Positions 36,256 through 45,673 are shown, numbered from the stretch's first letter. The stretch is DNA of 64,000 nt from Bog-793 sp050013835 (GCA_050013835.1 JBEKEM010000009.1:1-64000); one strand, 5' to 3'. The notes: generated by a model not told the origin, from the sequence alone. Translations and numbers: made by a program.

Positions 36256-37309
36256 GCTGGTGCGATCGTTCGTCGGCGAGCAGGGCGTCCTCGAGCTCGT
36301 CGAGATCACCCTGGAGGACACGGTCGAGCTTGTGGAGCGTGAGGCCGACGCGGTGGTCGGTGACCCGGTTCTCCTTGAAGTTGTACGTGCGGATCTTGTC
36401 GGCTCGCCCTCCGCCCCTCACCTGCTCGCGTCGCTCCCGGGAGAGCTCGGCCTCGACGCGGTCCCGCTCGAGCTTGGCCAGCCGCGCCCGGAGGACCTGC
36501 ATCGCCTTGGCGCGGTTCTGGATCTGGCTCTTCTCGTCCTGCATCGCGACGACGAGACCGGTCGGCACGTGCGTGACCCGCACCGCGGAGTCCGTCGTGT
36601 TCACCGACTGGCCGCCGGGACCCGTCGAGCGATAGACGTCGATCCGGAGGTCAGCCGGGTCGATCTCGACCTCGACCTCGTCCACCTCGGGAAGCACCAC
36701 GACGGCGGCCGACGAGGTGTGGACCCGGCCCTGGGACTCGGTGACCGGCACGCGCTGAACGCGGTGGGTGCCGCCCTCGTGCTTCAGACGCTGCCAGGCG
36801 TCGGCACCTTTCACGAGGAAGGTGACCTCGTCGATTCCCCCGAGATCGGAAGCCTGCACGCCCAGCACCTCGACGCGCCAGTGGCGGCGATCGGCGTAAC
36901 GCTGGTACATCTCGTAGAGGTCCCGCGCGAACAGGTTCGCCTCGTCACCACCCTCTGCCCCCCGGATCGTGACGATGACGTTGCGGCCGTCGTTCTCGTC
37001 GCGGGGGACGAGCAGCCTTCCGAGCTCGGCTTCGAGTTCGGTTTCGTGCGCCTCCGCCTCGGCGAGCTGGGACTTGGCGAGCTCGCGCTCGTCGGGCGGC
37101 GCGTCCTCGACCATCTCGCGCGCCACGGCCACGTCGGCGGCGGCGGCCGAGAGGGCGTGGATCGTCCGCACGACCGGTTCCAACGCCTTGAGCCGGCGCG
37201 AACATTCGACGGATCGTCTGCGGTCCGCGACGACCTCCGGCCGGGAAAGCTCGGCGAGGACGTCCTCGTACTCGCGCTCAAACTCGGCGAATCGCTTAAC
37301 TTCCCGCAC
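36239..37309 (-). CDS. prfA: Peptide chain release factor 1
   Basis: RF1 recognises UAA and UAG and triggers peptide release. The 356-aa protein has the codon-recognition tripeptide PVT (188-190) and the GGQ motif (232-234). The GTG start has no Shine-Dalgarno. A weak -10-like TAGCCT ends 6 nt before it, with GTGACC 16 bp further upstream, so a leaderless transcript is possible. It overlaps prmC and heads the prfA-prmC-sua5 group. Confidence 0.95.
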   Translation of the reverse strand: MREVKRFAEFEREYEDVLAELSRPEVVADRRRSVECSRRLKALEPVVRTIHALSAAAADVAVAREMVEDAPPDERELAKSQLAEAEAHETELEAELGRLLVPRDENDGRNVIVTIRGAEGGDEANLFARDLYEMYQRYADRRHWRVEVLGVQASDLGGIDEVTFLVKGADAWQRLKHEGGTHRVQRVPVTESQGRVHTSSAAVVVLPEVDEVEVEIDPADLRIDVYRSTGPGGQSVNTTDSAVRVTHVPTGLVVAMQDEKSQIQNRAKAMQVLRARLAKLERDRVEAELSRERREQVRGGGRADKIRTYNFKENRVTDHRVGLTLHKLDRVLQGDLDELEDALLADERSHQLGAAG

Positions 37310-37731
37310 GCGCCAAGGCTACCTGCAGGTCGGCGAGGGTCACGGTCGTCGCGACCCACATCATCCGGACCGCGAACTTCGTTCCGGTCTGGCGCTCCTT
37401 CCGCGCCGAGGCGTACGCGGGGACGATCATGTTGGCGTCGAGTGCGATCGCGTTAGGCGGGCGCCGCATTCGCGGCAGATGGGCCGGGCTAGGACCTTCC
37501 GGGTCGTCAACCCGCCGACGACGGGCAAGGGGCTGCTCACCAAGGCGTCGGCGGCGCACTCCCCGGGGCCCTGACCACCGTCGCGGTCACGGGTGGCGCG
37601 AAAGACACGACCACCCCAATGATCACGCCGCGCGCCACGATGGCGCCGACACCACGGTGTGATCGCAGCACCGGTCTTCCGGCTCCCGCGGTGTCAGCCC
37701 GCCCGCGACGTCGCGGGCGGCCACGGATGCG
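37310..37731. other. 422-bp gap between rpmE and prfA
   Basis: No reliable gene is visible. A perfect 22-bp palindrome (37698-37719, CCGCCCGCGAC and its complement) lies just downstream of the rpmE stop on the minus strand. It may be a terminator stem, but no T-run follows. A 44-codon minus-strand frame (37537-37671, GTG start, GGAAG 4 nt upstream) would encode one hydrophobic segment (VIIGVVVSFAPPVTATVV). I give it little weight. Other frames here look non-coding. Confidence 0.35.
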
Positions 37732-37947
37732 TCAGGCGCGCTTTTTCGTACGCGGGCCGTAGCGACGCTCGAAGCGCTCGACCCGACCACCGGTGTCGAC
37801 GAGCTTCTGCTTGCCCGTGTAGAAGGGGTGGCACTCGTTACAGAGCTCGACGTGGAGCTCCGCCTTGGTCGATCTCGTGGTGAAGGTGTTCCCGCAGGAG
37901 CACCGGACCGTCGCCGTGACGTAGTGCGGATGGATGTCGGTCTTCAT
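37732..37947 (-). CDS. rpmE: 50S ribosomal protein L31 (zinc type)
   Basis: The 71-aa protein begins MKTDIHPHY and has four cysteines in zinc-ribbon arrangement (CSC and CNEC), so it is the C+ form of L31, which can be replaced by a zinc-free paralogue under zinc limitation in many actinobacteria. The ATG at 37947 follows GAGGGGACC. It lies 46 bp after rho. Confidence 0.96.
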   Translation of the reverse strand: MKTDIHPHYVTATVRCSCGNTFTTRSTKAELHVELCNECHPFYTGKQKLVDTGGRVERFERRYGPRTKKRA

Positions 37948-37993
37948 GGTCCCCTCATGGTAGTGGCGGTGCGGCCCGCCCCAACCGGGTCGG

Positions 37994-39751
37994 CTACGCC
38001 GTCGGTTGCGGCGCCTTGGCGATCTCCGCGAGGAACTCGTCATTCGACGCCGTCGTGCGGATCTTGTCCATCAGCAGTTCCAGGCCGGCTGCCGAGTTGC
38101 CCTCACTGGACAGGGCGTTCAACACCCGGCGGAGCTTCCAGACCTGCTGGAGCTGGTTGCGCTCGAAGAGCAGCTCCTCGTGTCGGGTCGAGCTGGCGTT
38201 GACGTCGATCGCCGGGTAGACGCGCCGCTCAGCGAGGCGCCGGTCGAGCCGGAGCTCCATGTTGCCAGTCCCCTTGAACTCCTCGAAGATGACCTCGTCC
38301 ATCTTTGAGCCGGTCTCGACGAGGGCCGTGGCGAGGATGGTGAGCGAGCCGCCCTCCTCGACGTTGCGGGCCGCCCCAAAGAAACGCTTCGGCGGGTACA
38401 GGGCCCCGGAGTCGACGCCGCCGGACATGATCCGGCCGGTCGCCGGCTGGGCGAGGTTGTAGGCGCGGGCGAGCCGCGTGATCCCGTCGAGCAGGATCAC
38501 GACGTCGCGGCCCAGCTCGACGAGACGCTTGGCCCTTTCTATCGTCAGCTCCGAGACGGCGGTGTGCTCCTCGGCCGGCCGGTCGAAGGTCGAGGCGATC
38601 ACCTCGCCCTTCACCGTCCGGCGCATGTCGGTGACCTCCTCGGGTCGCTCGGCGATAAGCAGCACGATGAGGTGCACGTCGGGGTCGTTCGCCTCGATCG
38701 AGTGGGCGATCTGCTTCATCACGTAGGTCTTGCCGGCTTTGGGCGGCGAGACGATCATCCCCCGCTGGCCGCGTCCGATGGGCGAGACGAGGTCGACGAT
38801 CCTGGCCGTCATGTTCTTCGGGTCGTCGGCAAGCTCGAGGCGCAGGGGACTGTCCGGGAAGAGTGGCGTGAGGTCCTCGAAGCGGGGGCGCAGCCGGGCC
38901 TCGTCGGGGGTGAGACCCGAGACCGTATCGACGCGGATGAGCGCCGGGTACTTCTCGCTCGGCCCCGCCGGCCGGCAGGCGCCCTCGATCGCGTCACCCC
39001 GGCGCAGAGCCAGGCGGCGGGCCTGGCTCACCGAGACGTAGACGTCACGGGCGCTCGGCAGGTAGCCACCGGTTCGCAGGAAGCCGTACCCCTCTTCACG
39101 CAGGTCGAGCAGGCCCTTGACGGGGACGAGCTCGCCGGACCACGGGACCTCCTGGCCCGACTGCACGTCACCGCGCTCGCGGCCGCGACGGCGTCGGCTA
39201 CGACGGTTCGCCGTGTCGACGTGGCTGTCACCCTGGGGGTGGATCTCGCGGTTCGTGGCGCCGCGGGGTGGACGCCGGTCGTTCGAGCGGGGCCGTGGAC
39301 CGTCGAGTTCGTCGTCGCCCGCCGCCGGGCCAGTCACGTCCCCGTCGTCGAATCGTGGCGCCTGGCGCGGTTCGGTGACCACCGCCGACTCCGACAGCTT
39401 GCCGCCGTTGGCGGCGGGATCGGTGGCGAACACCTGGCTGTCCGAGTCGGTCCTCGTCTCATCCGGCAGGACGTCCTCGAGGACGGCCACCGTGGCCGCA
39501 CGTTCGGCCTCACGCGCCGTCGGGTCGTCCCGGGCAATCGCCCTGGCTGCCTCGGGGACGCGCGACCCGTTGCCTCCCGGACCGCCGTCGCCCTCGGCGC
39601 CGTCCACCCCCGTCGCCTCGAGGATGAGGTCGATGATGTCGGCCTTCCTCGAGCGCGGTGCCGGTGTCAGCGACATCGCGGACGCGATCGCGTGGAGCTC
39701 GTCGCGTTCCTTTCTTTCGAGGATCGAGCGCTCGAGCTGCTCTTCGGCCAT
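37994..39751 (-). CDS. rho: Transcription termination factor Rho
   Basis: Rho is the hexameric RNA-dependent ATPase that terminates untranslated transcripts. The 585-aa protein has the N-terminal Rho_N helical bundle, then an insertion of ~120 acidic and basic residues (about 50-190) typical of high-GC Gram-positives, then the cold-shock-like RNA-binding domain (GLLDLREEGYGFLR) and the ATPase core with SPPKAGKT, VILLDGITR and the R-loop. The ATG at 39751 has GGAGCAGAGG upstream. The 5' leader is long (about 290 nt from the predicted start). Confidence 0.95.
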   Translation of the reverse strand: MAEEQLERSILERKERDELHAIASAMSLTPAPRSRKADIIDLILEATGVDGAEGDGGPGGNGSRVPEAARAIARDDPTAREAERAATVAVLEDVLPDETRTDSDSQVFATDPAANGGKLSESAVVTEPRQAPRFDDGDVTGPAAGDDELDGPRPRSNDRRPPRGATNREIHPQGDSHVDTANRRSRRRRGRERGDVQSGQEVPWSGELVPVKGLLDLREEGYGFLRTGGYLPSARDVYVSVSQARRLALRRGDAIEGACRPAGPSEKYPALIRVDTVSGLTPDEARLRPRFEDLTPLFPDSPLRLELADDPKNMTARIVDLVSPIGRGQRGMIVSPPKAGKTYVMKQIAHSIEANDPDVHLIVLLIAERPEEVTDMRRTVKGEVIASTFDRPAEEHTAVSELTIERAKRLVELGRDVVILLDGITRLARAYNLAQPATGRIMSGGVDSGALYPPKRFFGAARNVEEGGSLTILATALVETGSKMDEVIFEEFKGTGNMELRLDRRLAERRVYPAIDVNASSTRHEELLFERNQLQQVWKLRRVLNALSSEGNSAAGLELLMDKIRTTASNDEFLAEIAKAPQPTA

Positions 39752-40112
39752 CGCCTCTGCTCCTGGTTCGTCGTGAGTCTGAGATCGCACTGAGATCCCC
39801 CATCTTCCCGGCCAGCCGCCGTTACGACCGGCCGGTCAACGGCCCGCGGTGGGCGAATCCCGTCGGGTGGGAATCGGACCTCGAGCCGCCTACGGAGGGG
39901 GCAACGCCGATTCAGCCCCCAAGATGTTCGACGGGCGATTCGCACGGAAACTACGGGATGCGATCTCGACAGGTACGGGATCTCCTGTCACCAGCTGGAG
40001 GGAATCGGCTCGCGCGCGATATCACCTCAGACGAGCTGGCAACGCCGCCAGTGTAACGGCTCCCCGGGGAGGTGGCAACGCGGAGCGCCGCGCAGGCCGC
40101 CGACCGTCGTCG
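39752..40112 (-). other. rho leader and thrC-rho gap
   Basis: This 361-bp gap holds the predicted rho promoter (40050-40078) and about 290 nt of leader. The octamer GCGTTGCC occurs three times on the minus strand (39900-39907, 40038-40045, 40074-40081). A GGGGGC/GCCCCC stem (39897-39902 with 39915-39920) could form a hairpin in the leader. No gene is seen. In mycobacteria homoserine kinase thrB lies between thrC and rho, and it is missing here. Rho genes are commonly autoregulated through their leaders, which may explain the length. Confidence 0.45.
40050..40078 (-). promoter_or_regulatory. Candidate rho promoter with a palindrome in the spacer
   Basis: TTGCCA (40073-40078; 5/6 to consensus) and TACACT (40050-40055; 4/6) are 17 bp apart on the minus strand. 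A perfect 12-bp palindrome, CTCCCCGGGGAG (40060-40071), fills most of the spacer and could be a regulator site. It could equally act as an RNA hairpin ending the upstream thrC transcript, being flanked by GCCA and TGGC. Confidence 0.45.
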
Positions 40113-41198
40113 CTACAGCACCAAGGCAGCGAGGACCGAATCGAGCGTCGCCTCGACTAGGTCGGGGGCCCGCGCCCCCCGGATGGCGGTGTCGGGGTCC
40201 TTCAACCCGTTTCCGGTGAGGACGCAGACGACCTTCGCGCCCGCCGGCACGTCGGCTTTCAGCAGTCCCGCCACCGCCGCCGCCGAGGCCGGCTCACAGA
40301 AGACCGATTCCTCCTCGGCAAGGAAGCGGTAGGCGTCGAGGATCTGGTCGTCGGTCACGGCGCTGATCGAGCCGCCCGACTCGCTGGCGGCGGCGGTCGC
40401 GCCGGACCACGACGCCGGGTTGCCGATCCGGATCGCCGTGGCGACCGTCTCGGGCTTCTCGATGGGGTGGCCCGCGACGATCGGCGCCGCCCCGGCGGCC
40501 TGGAAACCCAGCATCCGGGGCAGACGGGTCGACTTCCCCGCCGCCCGGTACTCCTGGTATCCGCGCCAGTACGCCGTGATGTTCCCGGCGTTGCCGACCG
40601 GGATGCAGTGCAGGTCGGGTGCGTCGCCGAGGGCGTCGACGATCTCGAAGGCACCCGTCTTTTGACCCTCGATCCGGAAGGGGTTGACGGAGTTCACGAC
40701 GACGACCGGGGCGCGCGACGGGAGCTGGCGCACGACGAGCAGCGCCGCGTCGAAGTTCCCGCTCACCTGGAGGACCCGGGCGCCGTGCACGAGCGCCTGG
40801 GCGAGCTTGCCGAGCGCGATGTGCCCCTCCGGCACGAGGACCACGCATGCCATCCCGGCACGGGCCGCGTAGGCCGCCGCCGACGCCGACGTGTTGCCGG
40901 TCGAGGCGCACACGACCGCCCGGGCGCCGTCCTCGAGCGCCTTGGAGATGGCGACCGTCATGCCCCGGTCCTTGAACGACCCCGTCGGGTTCAGGCCCTC
41001 CAGCTTCAGGTAGACCTCGGCGCCCACCCGTTGGGAGAGCCGCGGCGCGGCGAGCAACGGCGTGTCGCCCTCGAGCAGGGTCACGACCGGGGTCGCCGAA
41101 GTCACGGGGAGGAACTCGGCGTAATGGCGGATTACGCCGGGCCAGGTGCTTCCCCCGGCCCCGGGCATCCCGTCCGCACTTGCCCGCGCCCGCCCCAT
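40113..41198 (-). CDS. thrC: Threonine synthase (short form)
   Basis: The enzyme converts O-phosphohomoserine to threonine with PLP. The 361-aa fold-type II protein has the PLP Lys76 (NPTGSFKDRG), the phosphate-binding glycine run GNAGNITAYW and the usual STGNTSASAAAYAARAG. It is the standard actinobacterial ThrC and lies 13 bp after hom in the order lysA-hom-thrC. The ATG at 41198 is preceded by GGGGGCGG. An ATG ten codons in is possible. A second ThrC-like gene is at 62.4 kb. Confidence 0.94.
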   Translation of the reverse strand: MGRARASADGMPGAGGSTWPGVIRHYAEFLPVTSATPVVTLLEGDTPLLAAPRLSQRVGAEVYLKLEGLNPTGSFKDRGMTVAISKALEDGARAVVCASTGNTSASAAAYAARAGMACVVLVPEGHIALGKLAQALVHGARVLQVSGNFDAALLVVRQLPSRAPVVVVNSVNPFRIEGQKTGAFEIVDALGDAPDLHCIPVGNAGNITAYWRGYQEYRAAGKSTRLPRMLGFQAAGAAPIVAGHPIEKPETVATAIRIGNPASWSGATAAASESGGSISAVTDDQILDAYRFLAEEESVFCEPASAAAVAGLLKADVPAGAKVVCVLTGNGLKDPDTAIRGARAPDLVEATLDSVLAALVL

Positions 41199-41211
41199 CG
41201 CCCGCCGCCCC

Positions 41212-42540
41212 CTATCGTTCCTGCCCGACGACCCGGATCAGGCCGCCGACACGCCGCACGACGTCGATTCGGGTGAGGTCGCGCAGCGTCGCCTGCACGT
41301 CAGACTCCAGGGCGAGGTGCGTGATGAACACGAGCCGCGCCTCGTCGAGCAGCCCGACCTGCTCCATCGAGCGCACCGAGACATTGTGCTGTCCGAAGAC
41401 CGTCGCCACCGTGGCGAGGACGCCGGGGCGGTCGGAGACGTCGACCGCCACGTAGTACTGGGCGCGCAGCTCGCCGATCGGCCGGATCTGGGGCCGGTGC
41501 CGCGGCGAGAAACGCGGGCTCCCCCCGGACCCGAGGGCGTCGGCGGCGTCGATCACGTCGCCGAGCACCGCCGAGGCCGTCGGGCGCCCCCCGGCGCCGC
41601 GCCCGAACAGCATCAGCTCGCCGGCGGCGTCGCCCTCTACGAAGATGGCGTTGAACGGGCCGCGGATCGACGCGAGCGGGTGCTGCACGGGGACCATCGC
41701 CGGGTGGACGCGCACGGCCACGATCGCCGGACCGTCGTCCGGGGCCGAAAGCTGCTCGGCCACGGCGAGCAGCTTCACCTCGTAGCCGAGACGGTGGGCG
41801 AACTCAATGTCGGCGGTTTCGATCCCCTCGATCCCCTCGCGGTAGACGTCGGCGGCGACGACGTCGGCGCTGAAGGCGATCCCGGCGAGGATCGCCGCCT
41901 TGGCGGCGGCGTCGTTCCCGCCGACGTCGGCGGCCGGATCGCGCTCGGCGTAGCCGAGGCGCTGCGCCTCGGCGAGGGCCGCGCCGTAACTGAGGCCCCG
42001 CTCGCTCATCTCGGTGAGGATGTAGTTCGTCGTCCCGTTCACGATGCCGAGGATGCGGCGGATGTGCTCGCCGACGAGCGAGACGCGCAGGGCGCGCACG
42101 AGCGGGATCGCGCCGGCCACGGCGGCCTCGAACAGCAGCGCCCTGCCCGCCGACTCGGCGGCGGCGAACAGTTCCGGACCCGCCTCGGCGAGGAGCTCCT
42201 TGTTCGCGGTCACGACCGGCTTGCCGGCGCCGAGGGCGGTGAGGATCAGCGACCGGGCGGGCTCGATCCCGCCGATGAGCTCGACGACGACATCGACCGA
42301 CGGGTCGACGACGACGCCCGAGGCGTCGTCCGTGATCCGGTCGAGGCGGCCGAGCGAACCACGGGGTTTGGTCTTGTCGCGCACGGCGATGCGGGTGATC
42401 TCGAGCCCGAGCCCGACGCGGCGGTGGATGCCCTCACGGTCGTTGTCGACGAGTTCGGCGAAGGCGGCCCCGACGTTGCCGAGACCGAGCAGCCCGAGAC
42501 GCACGACGCGCGGCGCCGCACGCCCGACATCCCTGCTCAT
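41212..42540 (-). CDS. hom: Homoserine dehydrogenase
   Basis: Hom reduces aspartate semialdehyde to homoserine at the threonine/methionine branch. The 442-aa protein has the NAD(P) motif GLLGLGNVG, the catalytic region GIVNGTTNYIL.EM and DVGGNDAAAKA, and a C-terminal ACT domain (about 365-442; YYVAVDVSDRPGVLATVA) for threonine feedback. The ATG at 42540 is the likelier start. A GTG at 42546 is adjacent. No clear Shine-Dalgarno is seen. It starts 19 bp after lysA. Confidence 0.95.
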   Translation of the reverse strand: MSRDVGRAAPRVVRLGLLGLGNVGAAFAELVDNDREGIHRRVGLGLEITRIAVRDKTKPRGSLGRLDRITDDASGVVVDPSVDVVVELIGGIEPARSLILTALGAGKPVVTANKELLAEAGPELFAAAESAGRALLFEAAVAGAIPLVRALRVSLVGEHIRRILGIVNGTTNYILTEMSERGLSYGAALAEAQRLGYAERDPAADVGGNDAAAKAAILAGIAFSADVVAADVYREGIEGIETADIEFAHRLGYEVKLLAVAEQLSAPDDGPAIVAVRVHPAMVPVQHPLASIRGPFNAIFVEGDAAGELMLFGRGAGGRPTASAVLGDVIDAADALGSGGSPRFSPRHRPQIRPIGELRAQYYVAVDVSDRPGVLATVATVFGQHNVSVRSMEQVGLLDEARLVFITHLALESDVQATLRDLTRIDVVRRVGGLIRVVGQER

Positions 42541-42559
42541 TGGCACAATCTAGCGACTC

Positions 42560-43888
42560 TCAGGGTTCCAGGCGGAGGAGGTCTCCGACCGTCTCGCGCC
42601 GCACGACGCAACGGGCGCGTCCGTCACGCACGAAGACCACCGCCGGGCGCCCGAGGCGGTTGTAATTCGAGGCCATCGAGAACCCGTAGGCGCCGGTCAC
42701 CGGCGTCACGAGCACGTCGCCGACGGCGACGTCGGCGGGCAGGCGCGCCTCGGCGACAACGACGTCACCGGACTCGCAGTGCTTGCCCACGATCCTCGCC
42801 GGGTAGGGGCGCTCAGCCGTGACGGCCCGCGGAAGGAACGCCTCGTAGCCGCTGCCGTAGAGGACCGGCCGCGGGTTGTCGCTCATGCCCCCGTCGATGG
42901 CGACGTAGTTGCGGATGCCCGGGAGCTCCTTGATCGTTCCAACCCGGTAGCACGTCATCGCCGCAGTGGCGACGATCGCGCGTCCCGGCTCCACACAAAC
43001 CCTCACACCCGGGGTCAGCCCCGCCCCCCCGCAGGCGGCGGTGATGGCCGCCGCCCATTCGGCGATCGTCGGCGCCGACTCGTCGGAGAGGTAGGCGACC
43101 GCCAGCCCACCCCCGACGCAGAGCTCGGCGAGGCCCCCGGCGACGGCGAGGGGCGCGAGGACCTCGGCCGCGCGGGCGAACGACTCGAGCCGCATGATCT
43201 GGCTCCCGATGTGGGCGTGGACGCCGACGACCTCGACTCCCGCCAGGTCCCGCAGGGTGTAGATCGCCGCTTGCGCCGCGCCCGAGGCGACCGAGAACCC
43301 GAACTTCGAGTCCTCCCGGCCCGTCGCGATGAACTCGTGGGTGTGCGCCTCGATCCCCGGGTTGACCCGCACGAGGACCCGCTGGGCGGCGTGCTGCCCG
43401 GGAGCCCCGACAAGACGGGCGAGCCGCGCGATCTCGTCGAACGAGTCGACGACGATCCTCGCCCCTCCGAGGCCGACAACGGCGGCGAGCTCGGCGTCAG
43501 ACTTGTTGTTCCCGTGGAAGACGATCTGGTCCCCCCCGGCCCCGGCCGAGAGCGCCACGCGGAACTCCCCCTCGGTCGACACGTCGAGCCGGAGCCCTTC
43601 CTCGAGGGCGAGCCGGGCCATCGCCCGGCAGAGGAATGCCTTCGTCGCGTAGGCGTTGCCGGGCCCGAAAGCGTCGACGAGCTGGCGGCAGCGCGCCCGC
43701 AGGGTCGCCTCGTCGTAGACGAACAGTGGCGTGCCGAACTCGTCGGCGAGGGCAGTGACGTCGAGGTCGGCGACCTCGAGACGCCCGGCGGCCGTCACGG
43801 CGGCACTGTCGGGGAGCAGGTGCCGGGCGACCGGTGCCTCGCACGGCGCGGCGCCCGAATCGGCGTCGCCGTCAGAGAGGAACGTCAT
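42560..43888 (-). CDS. lysA: Diaminopimelate decarboxylase
   Basis: LysA decarboxylates meso-diaminopimelate to lysine. The 442-aa fold-type III protein has PLP Lys83 (NAYATKAFLCRAM), the HIGSQI and GGGLA motifs and the substrate-binding CESGD. The ATG at 43888 shares its first base with the argS stop codon. A GTG at 43891 is adjacent. The argS-lysA-hom-thrC run is as in mycobacteria. Confidence 0.95.
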   Translation of the reverse strand: MTFLSDGDADSGAAPCEAPVARHLLPDSAAVTAAGRLEVADLDVTALADEFGTPLFVYDEATLRARCRQLVDAFGPGNAYATKAFLCRAMARLALEEGLRLDVSTEGEFRVALSAGAGGDQIVFHGNNKSDAELAAVVGLGGARIVVDSFDEIARLARLVGAPGQHAAQRVLVRVNPGIEAHTHEFIATGREDSKFGFSVASGAAQAAIYTLRDLAGVEVVGVHAHIGSQIMRLESFARAAEVLAPLAVAGGLAELCVGGGLAVAYLSDESAPTIAEWAAAITAACGGAGLTPGVRVCVEPGRAIVATAAMTCYRVGTIKELPGIRNYVAIDGGMSDNPRPVLYGSGYEAFLPRAVTAERPYPARIVGKHCESGDVVVAEARLPADVAVGDVLVTPVTGAYGFSMASNYNRLGRPAVVFVRDGRARCVVRRETVGDLLRLEP

Positions 43889-45498
43889 CACATCGACTCC
43901 GGTGCCGACACGCCGAGCACGCCGAGCCCGATTGCCAGGCCGATGCGCACAGCCTCGACGAGGGCGAGACGCGCCCTGGTGAGGGAAGGGGCCACCTCGT
44001 CGCCAAGCACCCTGCACTCGTGGTAGAAGCCGTGGAAGTCCGCCGCCAGCTGGCGCACCCAGTTCGTCACCTTGTACGGGGCGCGCGCCGCCGCCGCGTC
44101 GGCGATCACCCCCGGCAGGTCGATGAGGCGCCGGATGAGCTCGAGCTCGTGGGGGTCGGCGAGCAGCGAGAGGTCAGCCTCACCCGGGGCCGGCCGCACG
44201 ACCCCCCGTTCCGCCGCGACACGTCCTATCGACGCGATCCGGGCGTGGGCGTACTGGACGTAGTAGACGGGGTTCTCCATCGACTGCCGGCGCACGGCGT
44301 CGAGGTCGATCGTCGTCGCCTGGTTGATGGATCCCATCAGCGCCAGCAGCCTCGTCGCGTCCGGGCCGACGGTGTCGATCAGCTCGTCGAGTGGCACGTA
44401 CTGGCCCGACCGCTTCGACATCCGGCCGCTCACGAGCGAGACGAGCTGGCCGAGCTCGACCTCGAGCCGGTCCGGGTCGATGCCGAGCGCGGCGACCCCG
44501 GCGCGCAGGCTCGGCACCTGGCCGTGGTGGTCGGCGCCGAAGACGTCGATCACGCGGTCGAACCCCCGGGCGAGGAACTTGTCGCGGTGGTAGGCGATGT
44601 CCCCGGCGAAGTAGGTCTTCTCCCCCGCCGATGTGATGAGGACGCGGTCGCGGCTGTCCCCGTGCTCGCTCGAGGCGAACCACGTCGCCCCGTCCTTGTC
44701 GTAGACGAGGCCCTTGGCGCGCAGCAACTCGATCGTCTCCTCGACCTGGCCACTCTCCTCGATGAAGGCCTGGCTGTACCACTGGTCGTAGACGATTCCC
44801 AGGCGCGCGAGGGTCGCTCGGATGTTCCCGACGATGGCGTCCGAGGCGAAACCGCCGGCAGTCGTCGCGTCGTCGGGGCCCTCGTAGCGGGCGGCGAGCT
44901 CGACGAGGTAGGCACCCTGGTAGCCCTCCTCGGGCGGCGCCACGCCCGCCCGGCGGGCGAGCAGGCTCTCGCCGAGGAGGCGGATCTGGTTCCCGGTGTC
45001 GTTCAGGTAGTACTCGCGCTCGACGGCGTAGCCGCAGCGCTGGAGCAGGCGCGCAAGCGCGTCCCCGTACGAGGCGAACCAGCCGTTGCCGACGTGGAGG
45101 GGGCCTGTCGGGTTGGCGGAGACGAACTCGACCTGCACTCGTTCGCCCTTGCCGATGTCGGGGCAGGCATAGCGGTCGGGGCCCGCCTCGAGAACGGCGG
45201 CGAGCGCTTCGTGAAAGTACGACGGACGGACGCGCAGGTTGACGAACCCCGGTCCCGCCACCTCCACCGCCGCGACGTGGGGCAGGCCGAGGGAGGCGAG
45301 CCGCACAGCGAGGTCCTCGGCAACGGCGCGCGGGGCACGACCGGCTCGCGCCGCGACGACGAGGGCGACGTTGGTCGACAGGTCGCCGTGCTCCGGTCGC
45401 TGCGGGCGCTCGAGCGCCACCTCGCTGGAACCGACGTCGAGACCCGCGGCCCGCAGGGCGCGCTCGATCCCGTCGGCGATGACTTCAGCGTTCGTCAC
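43888..45498 (-). CDS. argS: Arginyl-tRNA synthetase
   Basis: ArgS charges tRNA-Arg. The 536-aa class Ia enzyme has the N-terminal Add-1 domain, the HIGH-like NPTGPLHVGN, the KMSKS counterpart GRMSKRSG and the C-terminal anticodon-binding DALR domain (VYYVQYAHARI...). It starts with GTG. A tRNA-Arg gene lies 103 bp away on the opposite strand, so enzyme and substrate share one intergenic region. Confidence 0.96.
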   Translation of the reverse strand: MTNAEVIADGIERALRAAGLDVGSSEVALERPQRPEHGDLSTNVALVVAARAGRAPRAVAEDLAVRLASLGLPHVAAVEVAGPGFVNLRVRPSYFHEALAAVLEAGPDRYACPDIGKGERVQVEFVSANPTGPLHVGNGWFASYGDALARLLQRCGYAVEREYYLNDTGNQIRLLGESLLARRAGVAPPEEGYQGAYLVELAARYEGPDDATTAGGFASDAIVGNIRATLARLGIVYDQWYSQAFIEESGQVEETIELLRAKGLVYDKDGATWFASSEHGDSRDRVLITSAGEKTYFAGDIAYHRDKFLARGFDRVIDVFGADHHGQVPSLRAGVAALGIDPDRLEVELGQLVSLVSGRMSKRSGQYVPLDELIDTVGPDATRLLALMGSINQATTIDLDAVRRQSMENPVYYVQYAHARIASIGRVAAERGVVRPAPGEADLSLLADPHELELIRRLIDLPGVIADAAAARAPYKVTNWVRQLAADFHGFYHECRVLGDEVAPSLTRARLALVEAVRIGLAIGLGVLGVSAPESM

Positions 45499-45601
45499 GA
45501 CCGGAAGCCGCCGATGGGCACGCGGCTACCATGCAAGCGGAAAGACATGCCCGGCAACGGGTCTGGGCGCTGTGCCTCCAGGTACGGCCGGCACGGTCCA
45601 A

Positions 45602-45673
45602 GCCCTCGTAGCTCAGGGGATAGAGCACCGGCCTCCGGAGCCGGGCGCGTGGGTTCGAATCCCGCCGAGGGCA
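45602..45673 (+). tRNA. tRNA-Arg (anticodon CCG)
   Basis: The 72-nt sequence folds as a full cloverleaf. The acceptor GCCCTCG pairs with CGAGGGC, the D arm GCTC/GAGC encloses AGGGGATA, the anticodon stem CCGGC/GCCGG encloses CTCCGGA with anticodon CCG, and the T arm GTGGG/CCCGC encloses TTCGAAT. The discriminator is A, and CCA is not encoded. It reads CGG codons, frequent in this genome. Confidence 0.97.

Noticed and set aside
37296..37559. 87-aa minus-strand frame before prfA
   Set aside because: It overlaps the prfA start in another frame, has no ribosome binding site or motif, and its N-terminal half is Arg/Pro-rich noise.
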